NCBI RefSeq assembly: GCF_045617425.1
Contig: NZ_JAZLIO010000021.1
Coordinates: 21,939 to 85,938 of the forward strand
DNA length: 64,000 bases
Direction: 5' to 3'
Source of the DNA: Carnobacterium_B sp045617425
GTDB taxonomy: Bacteria; Bacillota; Bacilli; Lactobacillales; Carnobacteriaceae
Position numbers and translations under genes: made by a program. The notes below the pieces were generated by a model. That model ran no database searches. It worked only from the letters and a program-made list of their open reading frames with translations, and was not told the origin of the DNA. Positions 45,462 through 51,895 of the stretch are shown piece by piece; position 1 is the first letter of the stretch; every line of letters begins with the position of its first letter.

Positions 45462-45499
45462 AAAAAAGCAAATTGAGAACGTAGCCTCAATCTGCTTTT
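45462..45499 (-). terminator. Terminator of the general stress protein gene
   Basis: Minus-strand AAAAGCA(G)ATTGAG pairs with CTCAAT(T)TGCTTTT around an 8-nt loop, with a T-run beyond. Confidence 0.78.
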
Positions 45500-45511
45500 A
45501 TTTTTTTAAAA

Positions 45512-46096
45512 TTATCGATCTACTCGAATATCTCTTTGTTGATCTGTTCCAGGCGTAGAAGGCATACTTGGATTATCAGTTGGATGATTCCCTCCAAATG
45601 TCCCATCTGTTTCTTTCAAAGGAATCCCGTCTATTGAAGGAGCTTTATTGTTTCCTTCTGAAATTTTTCCTTTTACTGATGCGGAAACTTCACCAATTGT
45701 TGATAAAGTAGGATCTTTTTTATCCTTAACTGGATGACTTCTCAGGTTTTGATTGGTTTTGTTGGTCTCTGGTTCTTCAGTAATAATAACATAACCACCA
45801 TTTCTTATTGCTGTATTGTATCTTTGAGTAATAGTAGGGTCTAACTTATATTTTTTAAGCGGATTGGTATCATCTGCTTCATTAAAGGTATCTCTAACTC
45901 GATTCCATACTGATTTATTCTGTTTATTAAGAATAGGGTCCACTTCGGCAATAGTTAAACTTTCAATCGTACCTTTATTTTCTTTATGAGTGACCACAGT
46001 AATATCCTCAGGTTGATAACCTTCTGTAATTAAATGTTCAACTTGAGCTGCTGATTCCTCAACTGATTGGTAAGCACCTTTGAAATTTTTCACCAT
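45512..46096 (-). CDS. YflT-domain general stress protein
   Basis: This 194-aa cytosolic protein has an N-terminal YflT (heat-induced stress protein) domain of about 105 residues: FKGAYQSVEESAAQVEHLI, followed by DITVVTHKE and NTAIRNGGYVIIT. The rest is a Pro/Asp/Thr-rich, probably disordered tail. Its function is unknown. The ATG at 46096 follows GGAGG. Confidence 0.83.
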   Translation of the reverse strand: MVKNFKGAYQSVEESAAQVEHLITEGYQPEDITVVTHKENKGTIESLTIAEVDPILNKQNKSVWNRVRDTFNEADDTNPLKKYKLDPTITQRYNTAIRNGGYVIITEEPETNKTNQNLRSHPVKDKKDPTLSTIGEVSASVKGKISEGNNKAPSIDGIPLKETDGTFGGNHPTDNPSMPSTPGTDQQRDIRVDR

Positions 46097-46234
46097 ACTT
46101 ATTCGTCCTCCTATCATAGTTAATTAATACACTATTATAGTACCAAATAAAGAAGATGTACCCAAACAATCCGTTTAGCAATTTAACGAACCTTACCTTA
46201 TAACACTATATGTTGAATAAACTAATTTTTAAAA

Positions 46235-46264
46235 CAAAAAAACTACCTTTAAGCAAAGGTAGTT
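46235..46264 (-). terminator. Terminator of the tRNA-like RNA gene
   Basis: Minus-strand AACTACCTTT and AAAGGTAGTT form a perfect 10-bp stem with a GCTT loop, followed by TTTTTTTG. It begins 6 nt after the tRNA-like 3' end. Confidence 0.85.
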
Positions 46265-46269
46265 GAAAA

Positions 46270-46361
46270 TGTAGAAGATAGGATTCGAACCTATACCTTA
46301 TTTAAACACAAGAAAAAACAATCGTTTGACCTCTAAAAAGTGAAACACCACGTACATCTAC
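46270..46361 (-). ncRNA. tRNA-like small RNA of about 92 nt, class unknown
   Basis: The 3' part has a perfect tRNA T-arm (ATAGG-TTCGAAT-CCTAT). The ends pair like an acceptor stem, GTAGATG with CTTCTAC (6 of 7 pairs), with A as discriminator base. Nucleotides 8-9 are TA and a small GTG/CAC hairpin sits at the D-arm position. The remaining 45 nt do not give me a normal anticodon arm, and no CCA is encoded. An extended -10 ends 7 nt upstream and a strong terminator follows, so it is probably transcribed alone. It may be an aberrant tRNA, a decayed tRNA or a tRNA mimic. Confidence 0.5.
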
Positions 46362-46368
46362 ATCTATT

Positions 46369-46377
46369 AGTATAGCA
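46369..46377 (-). promoter_or_regulatory. Extended -10 promoter of the tRNA-like RNA
   Basis: The minus strand reads TGCTATACT; the predicted start near 46362 coincides with the first base of the acceptor-like stem. No clear -35 is seen. Confidence 0.6.
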
Positions 46378-46425
46378 TACTTAGATCTTAAATGCACTGA
46401 ATATTTTATATTTTCTTTTTTTTAC

Positions 46426-46460
46426 AAAAAATCCCTTAGAAGTAAATAGCTCAGGGTTTA
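46426..46460 (-). terminator. Terminator of the 55-aa membrane protein gene
   Basis: Minus-strand CCCTGA and TAAGGG pair around a loop of about 14 nt and precede TTTTTT; the left arm includes the stop codon. Confidence 0.55.
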
Positions 46461-46618
46461 TTTTTCTTGTTTTTTAATTTCATATAATCTAGTATTGTAA
46501 TCACAATTAAGGCGATTCCGGTAATTAAAGAAATTCGATTGCTTTCTATAAATCCATAAAAAAGTAAAATAATTCCAGAAAGTAAAATAACTAAGGCAAT
46601 AATTTTTTGTATATTCAT
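46451..46618 (-). CDS. Small membrane protein of 55 aa, two helices
   Basis: The ORF begins MNIQKIIALVILLSGIILLF and has a second hydrophobic helix (ISLITGIALIVITIL), then a basic tail KLKNKKNKP. AGAGG lies 8 nt before the ATG and a weak terminator follows. The helix-loop-helix form with positive C-terminus is common among small Firmicutes membrane proteins. I do not recognise a family. Confidence 0.68.
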   Translation of the reverse strand: MNIQKIIALVILLSGIILLFYGFIESNRISLITGIALIVITILDYMKLKNKKNKP

Positions 46619-46723
46619 ATTTTTTCCTCTTTCATCTGTGAACTATTCAAGCTATTGCTTGATACAATAAAATAGTATACTTCATTTTATTTCCATCATC
46701 AAGCATTCACATTTTTTTTATTT

Positions 46724-47983
46724 TTAAAATACAAAATAGTAGGACTGAAGCAAGTAAGGTTGGTTGTAACCTACTGCTAAGTTCCACAATATTTTTTTTA
46801 GAGCTTTTATAGAGCCATTAGTTTGTTCAACTTTTTCAAGTTGCTTTAAAAAGCCCGCTTTTTCTTTTTCTGTTGTTTCATTTTTAAAATAACCATATAC
46901 ATGGCTAGCAGCATTTACAGCTGTTCCTGTTGTGACTTCCATGGCTATTGCTTGGTCCAGTAAACGATAAAAATCCAGTACTGGAAAACTACTTTTATCT
47001 TTTAACAACTGCCTTATGTCATCATACAACTTCGGTGATCTTTCTAAAACACTGTATTTATACAAGCTCCATTCTTTTTCAAGCAAGTTAATATGTGGGT
47101 GCTCTGTCGTCGCAGTAATACACTTTACAGCAGAAAGATTTTTATCTTTTACTTCTAACATAATGTCCAAATCTTCTCTCGATACTTGATGATAAAAATC
47201 CAAAAATGGATCAATCGCGACCGTCTGCGTATGTGCCCCGATTCGATTCATTGGACTTTGCTGAGAATAATGGATTTTTTGACATCCGTCCTCAACTTTC
47301 CATGTTTTTCGAGTTAATTCAATCCAATAAGCATCATCTTTTGTAACATCGCTTGTATTAATCGCATTATGAAGATTATCATAAATAACAGGAGCACCTG
47401 TTGCTTGACTAATTCTCAAGACTTCAGAAACCGTATAGGACCGATCATCATTTTCAATGACTAATCGTTTTTTTATGGCATCTGACAATAGCGTTTGGTA
47501 AGTTTTAACAAAACGTTCCATAGCCTTTTCTTTTTCTTGATAAACTCCACCAATATGCAAAATAATTTTATGTGCAGGTCCTACTCCAAGATTGTCTAAA
47601 AATCTTGTATGGTAGTTTAGATCTTCAACCGCTCGTGACACAACGTCTTCATCTGGTGAGTTTAATACCGTATACTGTCCGGGATGCATAGACACTCGCA
47701 TACCGCTAGATTTGATTTTACTCCCTATTTGTTCAAATTGAGGCTTAAATAGTTCCCACCATGCTAATGTATTTACCGGGCTAGACCCAAAAGGAATGAT
47801 GTCTGAACTAATACGAAATAATTTAATGTTATTTTTTATATTGTACTCAATCACATTTTCTAGTGAATTTAAATTAAAATGTATTAATTCTTTTAGTTTT
47901 TCTTCTGTGGCATTTGCTTTCCGACAAGTTTTAAAACCTGTATTTGGAACGCCTACAGTTAAACAAGCATACCCAATACTCAT
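46724..47983 (-). CDS. uvsE: UV DNA damage endonuclease
   Basis: This 419-aa TIM-barrel nuclease of the UvdE/UVDE family nicks 5' of UV photoproducts and other lesions, as an alternative to UvrABC. Signatures are IGYACLTVGVPNTGFKTCR at the N-terminus, RVSMHPGQYTVLNSP, ILHIGG, IENDDRSYTVSEVL and YDNLHNAIN, which carry metal ligands. Its length exceeds the roughly 300-aa core by a C-terminal extension. GGAGG precedes the ATG. It is a single gene. Confidence 0.93.
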   Translation of the reverse strand: MSIGYACLTVGVPNTGFKTCRKANATEEKLKELIHFNLNSLENVIEYNIKNNIKLFRISSDIIPFGSSPVNTLAWWELFKPQFEQIGSKIKSSGMRVSMHPGQYTVLNSPDEDVVSRAVEDLNYHTRFLDNLGVGPAHKIILHIGGVYQEKEKAMERFVKTYQTLLSDAIKKRLVIENDDRSYTVSEVLRISQATGAPVIYDNLHNAINTSDVTKDDAYWIELTRKTWKVEDGCQKIHYSQQSPMNRIGAHTQTVAIDPFLDFYHQVSREDLDIMLEVKDKNLSAVKCITATTEHPHINLLEKEWSLYKYSVLERSPKLYDDIRQLLKDKSSFPVLDFYRLLDQAIAMEVTTGTAVNAASHVYGYFKNETTEKEKAGFLKQLEKVEQTNGSIKALKKILWNLAVGYNQPYLLQSYYFVF

Positions 47984-48084
47984 GTCATTCCTCCTTGCAT
48001 ATTCTTATTCAGCTGTTTTATTATACAACTCTTTTGCAAATAAACATAAAGAAAGCCTTATAAATTTTAAGTGAAGCAAAAAAA

Positions 48085-48128
48085 AAAGAAACTTAAAGAA
48101 AGTAACTCATTTTCTTTAAGTTTCTTTT
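48085..48128 (-). terminator. Terminator of the hemolysin III family gene
   Basis: AAAAGAAACTTAAAGAAA pairs with TTTCTTTAAGTTTCTTTT around a 9-nt loop; the minus-strand side ends in a T-run. Confidence 0.8.
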
Positions 48129-48776
48129 TTATGCATAAAGTAAGATAGAAAAATAGATGAATGCAGTACCTGCTAAAACGAATAAGTGCCACAAGACATG
48201 CATGTACTTAACGTTTCTCATACTGTAGAAAATAGTTCCTATGGTAAATGAAAGTCCACCAGCTAATAGTAGAGCAAAACCATCAAATCCTAGTCCAATA
48301 TACATAGGTTTGATTGCAAACATGCTCAGCCAACCCATACCAATATACAGTAGTGTCGACATTTTTTTGAATTTCTCAATCCAAAGACATTTGTAAACAA
48401 TTCCAAATATAGCAATTGCCCATACGACTCCAAACAATGCCCATCCCGTTTTCCCACCAATTGTGATAAGTGAAATAGGAGTATAAGAACCAGCAATTAG
48501 CAAGAAAATACTACAATGATCGAAAATTTTAAACAGCTTTCTTGCTCGAGTAAAAATCAAGCTATGGTAAAGAGTTGAACACAAATAAAGGAGAAATTGT
48601 GAAGTTCCGTAAATACAATACGAAACTAATTCTAAAGTTGTACCTGTGTTTACTGCTTTCATAATCAATAAAACCATTCCAGCAATACTCAAGAGAGCCC
48701 CAATACCATGTGTTACAGCATTAAGCACCTCATTAGTGACTAGATATTTTTTTGTATACACTGCTTCTTCGTTCAT
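48129..48776 (-). CDS. Hemolysin III family membrane protein (TrhA/YqfA)
   Basis: This 215-aa seven-helix membrane protein of the PAQR/HlyIII superfamily has NAVTHGIGALLSIAG, LCSTLYHSL with DHCSIFLLIAGSYTP, and LWHLFVLAGT containing the conserved zinc-binding Ser, His and Asp residues. B. subtilis YplQ/YqfA relatives affect membrane fluidity; direct hemolytic activity is doubtful. The ATG at 48776 follows AGGAGG; the frame opens further to 48806 without support. Confidence 0.9.
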   Translation of the reverse strand: MNEEAVYTKKYLVTNEVLNAVTHGIGALLSIAGMVLLIMKAVNTGTTLELVSYCIYGTSQFLLYLCSTLYHSLIFTRARKLFKIFDHCSIFLLIAGSYTPISLITIGGKTGWALFGVVWAIAIFGIVYKCLWIEKFKKMSTLLYIGMGWLSMFAIKPMYIGLGFDGFALLLAGGLSFTIGTIFYSMRNVKYMHVLWHLFVLAGTAFIYFSILLYA

Positions 48777-49064
48777 TTTATTTCCTCCTTGAAAAAAATC
48801 TGGCAATTAGTAGTGTCCCAAAAGACTTTGTCATTTATTTTTTCTTTTTAATAGTTAGTTTATCTATATTTAATAACATGATAACACAGTTTTAATTACT
48901 ATACAATCTAGTTATCGAAACTAGATTAAACAATAAAAATAAATATCTTGCTTTATATTTAATCTGTTCTCTTAATTTAAATTTTCTCCAATAGTATACA
49001 TTAAAAAGCTAAAATATTCCAAGAAATCGGCTTGAAAATTAGTATCTATTAGTCTACTTAATAC

Positions 49065-49787
49065 TTATGAGGAAAAGCTATTGTTAAGCAAAAATTTTGT
49101 TGCAAATTGATTAAACTCTTTATACTTTTCAACCATTAGAAAATGACTTGCTTTTGGTACAATCACTAATTCACTCTTGGCGATCAATTTATGGATTTTT
49201 TTAGTATGACTTTCTTCAATAACGTCGTTCTCACCTGCTACTATCAGTGTAGGCGATTCTATAGCTGCCAAATCAGCAGAACTTAGATTTAGTTGATGCC
49301 ACATGAGATCAATGATTTGTCTTTTTTTTGCTGCTTTTAAAAAAAAGACGCCTAAAACGGTCAATAACACATATTCTCTCTTTACTTCAGCTAAAGCATC
49401 TTTTTTCAACCCATTTACTTTATAGTTAGCACCAATCACAATAAGTTTAATCACTTTTTTTGGGTAATGGCTGCCAAAATACAATGCCAAATTTCCACCA
49501 TCACTAAAACCTATGATATTTACAGCTGACAAATTAAAATATCGCAACACAGCTAAAATATCTCGAGCAATTTTTTGAAACGTTAATACGCCTTTTCCAT
49601 GATCTGAACGTCCATGTCCTCTTGTATCTAGTGCAACAACTTGAAAATGTTTACTAAAATGAGAGAATTGATGTTCAAATATTTGGTGGTCTTCTTCATT
49701 GCCGTGCAGTAGAAGTAAAGGATCGCCCACCCCACTTACAGTGCAATAAAGATTGCCATCTTCTGTATTAATAGTTATGCTTTTCAT
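49065..49787 (-). CDS. Alpha/beta hydrolase
   Basis: This 240-aa hydrolase has oxyanion motif LLLHGNEED, nucleophile serine in IGFSDGGNLAL, the acid in AGENDVI and the histidine in ASHFLMVE. DTRGHGRSDHG marks the epoxide hydrolase/haloperoxidase-like subfamily. The substrate is unknown. The ATG at 49787 follows GGATGA; an open frame extends to 49853 without a ribosome binding site. Confidence 0.87.
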   Translation of the reverse strand: MKSITINTEDGNLYCTVSGVGDPLLLLHGNEEDHQIFEHQFSHFSKHFQVVALDTRGHGRSDHGKGVLTFQKIARDILAVLRYFNLSAVNIIGFSDGGNLALYFGSHYPKKVIKLIVIGANYKVNGLKKDALAEVKREYVLLTVLGVFFLKAAKKRQIIDLMWHQLNLSSADLAAIESPTLIVAGENDVIEESHTKKIHKLIAKSELVIVPKASHFLMVEKYKEFNQFATKFLLNNSFSS

Positions 49788-49873
49788 TAAGTTATCATCC
49801 TTACTACTTTTATTATTAATCTTAACACCTATTATTTTACATAAGTGTAGCAAAAATAATTTTTTTAACCAGC

Positions 49874-49904
49874 AAAAAAAGCGTTAAATTTATATCAACG
49901 CTTT
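49874..49904 (-). terminator. Terminator of the peptide/88-aa operon
   Basis: Minus-strand AAAGCGTT and AACGCTTT pair around an 11-nt loop and end in seven T, 28 bp after the stop. Confidence 0.82.
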
Positions 49905-49932
49905 AAAATCCACTTATTTAGTTTTACCTCTT

Positions 49933-50199
49933 TTAAATATTTATATTGAGGTTGATAGTATTCAATATTATGGTTTTATTCTCGTCTAATTTTACAAATA
50001 TCAACTTTGTAGTTTTCATGTCATTTAAATCACTTAAAGATAATTCATTTTTTCTCAGCACACTATCAAGAGGGCAATCAAGGATTCCGTCAGCATTTTC
50101 AATCAAGTCTTCCTCGTCTACCAGTAAAGTATCACAACTATTCTTTCCTTCAAGAATATAAGCATAGCTATTTCTTGCTTTTACTTTATTTGCTTCCAT
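49933..50199 (-). CDS. 88-aa protein of unknown function downstream of Rgg-linked peptide
   Basis: I do not recognise this protein. It starts MEANKVKARNSYAYILEG behind a strong AGGAGGGACGCT site and contains two cysteines and an acidic middle (LLVDEEDLIENADG). No signal peptide is present, so it should be cytosolic. It follows the 23-aa peptide gene by 143 bp with a strong hairpin between. A GTG at 50277 would add 26 mostly hydrophobic residues (LFDLLLLILWIINGSFG), making it membrane-anchored; no good site supports that start. It may be the effector of the peptide circuit. Confidence 0.65.
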   Translation of the reverse strand: MEANKVKARNSYAYILEGKNSCDTLLVDEEDLIENADGILDCPLDSVLRKNELSLSDLNDMKTTKLIFVKLDENKTIILNTINLNINI

Positions 50200-50246
50200 A
50201 GCGTCCCTCCTAAACTTAATACCGAAAGATCCATTTATTATCCAAA

Positions 50247-50286
50247 GAATTAGTAAGAGTAAGTCAAACAAACTCACTCTTACTAA
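50247..50286 (-). promoter_or_regulatory. Long hairpin between peptide gene and 88-aa gene
   Basis: TTAGTAAGAGTGAGT pairs with ACTTACTCTTACTAA over 15 bp (one G-U) around a 7-nt loop on the minus strand. No T-run follows, so it is more likely an mRNA stability or processing element than a terminator. Confidence 0.65.
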
Positions 50287-50342
50287 TCCGAAAAACTGAC
50301 TAAGAATTAAGGAAATGCTAGAGTAACTGGTTTAACTTTCTA

Positions 50343-50414
50343 CTAGCCACCGCCGCCGCCCATGAACCAGATTACCGGCAAAAATAATACTATTTTTTTT
50401 AATATCTTTTTCAT
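50343..50414 (-). CDS. 23-aa hydrophobic peptide, candidate Rgg pheromone
   Basis: This ORF is too short for ordinary gene calling. It starts MKKILKKIVLFLP, with positive charges and a hydrophobic stretch, and ends VIWFMGGGGG. AGGAGGGATTGC precedes the ATG, and an extended -10 is 25 bp upstream. The architecture resembles streptococcal SHP pheromone precursors, which are 20-24 aa, carry Lys near the start and end in hydrophobic residues plus GG. It is divergent from an Rgg-family gene, as SHP genes often are. The five-glycine end is unusual. Confidence 0.68.
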   Translation of the reverse strand: MKKILKKIVLFLPVIWFMGGGGG

Positions 50415-50430
50415 GCAATCCCTCCTAACT

Positions 50431-50460
50431 TTGACTTAATTATAGCAAATGATTTATACT
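50431..50460 (+). promoter_or_regulatory. Promoter of the Rgg-family gene
   Basis: TTGACT (50431-50436) and TATACT (50455-50460) are 18 bp apart, about 55 bp upstream of the start. It overlaps the divergent peptide promoter. Confidence 0.65.
50439..50447 (-). promoter_or_regulatory. Extended -10 promoter of the peptide operon
   Basis: The minus strand reads TGCTATAAT, a perfect extended -10; the -35 region lacks a consensus hexamer, as expected for an activator-dependent promoter. Confidence 0.65.
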
Positions 50461-50465
50461 ATTTT

Positions 50466-50483
50466 ATATAATGTTCATATAAT
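50466..50483. repeat. Direct repeat, candidate Rgg operator
   Basis: ATATAAT occurs twice (50466-50472, 50477-50483) with an 11-bp period, one helical turn, just upstream of the peptide promoter's -35 position. Its role is inferred from position; AT-rich context makes chance possible. Confidence 0.4.
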
Positions 50484-50514
50484 CACATTTTTTTATTAGG
50501 AGATGATTTAATTT

Positions 50515-51423
50515 ATGACACATATTCGTCAATATTTTGGCAAAGACTTTAAAAAAATAAGAGAAAATAAAGGTTACACTCAACAATATGTGGCGAAAGA
50601 AGCTATGGCACGTTCTACTTATACAAAATTTGAATTGGATAGTATTATTCCAACCATTACTAAATACTTTCAAATTTTAAACAATTTAGATATGAGTCAT
50701 GAAGAATTTAATTACATTCACAATCACTATCACTTAAAAGGAAAAGACGCTATTTTATATCAATTTAAAACAATGGCTGTAAATAACGATTTAACTACCT
50801 TGATGAAAGTTAGAGAAACAACAAAAAACTATTTAAATGAGCATGAGGATAACGTTGTACAAGATATTTTTTATATTTGTGATGCGCTCATCACCCTTTC
50901 AAAAACCAATGATCTATCACAAGCAGCACCTTATGCTGAAAAGGTTTGGCAACGCATTGCTCAGCTTGATAAATGGTACTTAATTGAATTGCGTTTGTTA
51001 AACAATATTCTTTTTTTCTTTAATTTTGATACTTCTCATTTCATTTCAAAACGCGCATTGCTGGAGTTAGAAAATTACCAACATTTTCATGAAGCAATAG
51101 AGTTGAAACTGGCTTACTCTATGAATCTCATTTATTTACTAATGGAAAATCATAATTACCAACCAGCGTTGGAAAAAGCAGATTCTTTGATTGCACTAAG
51201 CAAAGACAAAGGGAGGTACCGAATACTCGGTGTTGTATACGTACGAAAAGGCATTATATTAACTAAATTAAAAAAATCTACTGCTGAGACAGAAACCTGG
51301 ACTCAAAAAGGCTTTAATTTATTGGAAGCGATTGAAGATTTTTCATTAATAGAAGAGCTAAAGAAAGAAGTTCTTTATTATAAGAATTCTCATTCAAAAA
51401 AAGTAATTATTAAAAATACCTAA
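50515..51423 (+). CDS. Rgg/GadR/MutR family transcriptional regulator
   Basis: This 302-aa regulator has an N-terminal HTH (about residues 10-65, FKKIRENKGYTQQYVAKEAM) and an all-helical TPR-like C-terminus that in Rgg proteins binds short peptide pheromones. The family is normally 280-300 aa. It is divergent from a 23-aa hydrophobic peptide gene, the arrangement of Rgg-SHP circuits in streptococci. AGGAGATGA precedes the ATG. Whether it activates or represses cannot be read from sequence. Confidence 0.85.
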   Translation: MTHIRQYFGKDFKKIRENKGYTQQYVAKEAMARSTYTKFELDSIIPTITKYFQILNNLDMSHEEFNYIHNHYHLKGKDAILYQFKTMAVNNDLTTLMKVRETTKNYLNEHEDNVVQDIFYICDALITLSKTNDLSQAAPYAEKVWQRIAQLDKWYLIELRLLNNILFFFNFDTSHFISKRALLELENYQHFHEAIELKLAYSMNLIYLLMENHNYQPALEKADSLIALSKDKGRYRILGVVYVRKGIILTKLKKSTAETETWTQKGFNLLEAIEDFSLIEELKKEVLYYKNSHSKKVIIKNT

Positions 51424-51440
51424 CTTTTAGCACAAACAAC

Positions 51441-51481
51441 AAAAAAAAGGATCGAGACATTTTTGTCTCGATCCTTTTTTT
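51441..51481. terminator. Bidirectional terminator Rgg gene / trxA
   Basis: AAAAAGGATCGAGACA pairs with TGTCTCGATCCTTTTT around TTTT, between convergent genes. Confidence 0.9.
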
Positions 51482-51486
51482 GTTGT

Positions 51487-51798
51487 TTATTTGTATTTAG
51501 CGATAACATCTTCGATTTGTTCTTTATTGTGGTAACCAATTAATTTTTCAACAACTTCTCCATCTTTTTTGACTAATAGAGTAGGAATGCTCATAATTCC
51601 AAACGAACTTGGAACTTCTGGATTAGCATCAACATCCATTTTGACGATTTTTACTTCGTCCCCAATTTCTTCATCAAGTTCTTCTAATACTGGCGACTGC
51701 ATGCGACAAGGCCCACACCATGTTGCCCAAAAATCTGTAATTGTTAAACCATCTTTAGTTTCTGTTTCAAAAGTTGCGTCAGTTACTGCTTGTACCAT
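51487..51798 (-). CDS. trxA: Thioredoxin
   Basis: This 103-aa classical thioredoxin has the active site WCGPCR and the cis-proline region SIPTLLV. It reduces protein disulfides with NADPH via thioredoxin reductase. The ATG at 51798 follows GGGAGGAATAGCA; upstream extension to 51819 is not supported. It is about 100 bp downstream of mutS2, the order seen in other Bacilli. Confidence 0.97.
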   Translation of the reverse strand: MVQAVTDATFETETKDGLTITDFWATWCGPCRMQSPVLEELDEEIGDEVKIVKMDVDANPEVPSSFGIMSIPTLLVKKDGEVVEKLIGYHNKEQIEDVIAKYK

Positions 51799-51895
51799 TG
51801 CTATTCCTCCCAAAGACATTTTTACAACTTATTAATAGTAAGTTATATTGTTTGTTCATTATATCAAAAATTACTTTTAATATCTACCCAAAAGC

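Noticed and set aside
46270..46361. tmRNA or ordinary tRNA
   Set aside because: It is far too short for tmRNA with no tag ORF, and I cannot fold a seven-base anticodon loop on a five-pair stem or read a usual D-arm.
49933..50277. Longer 114-aa form of the small protein in the peptide operon
   Set aside because: The GTG at 50277 has no good ribosome site and sits in the hairpin; kept only as an alternative because its N-terminus is hydrophobic.
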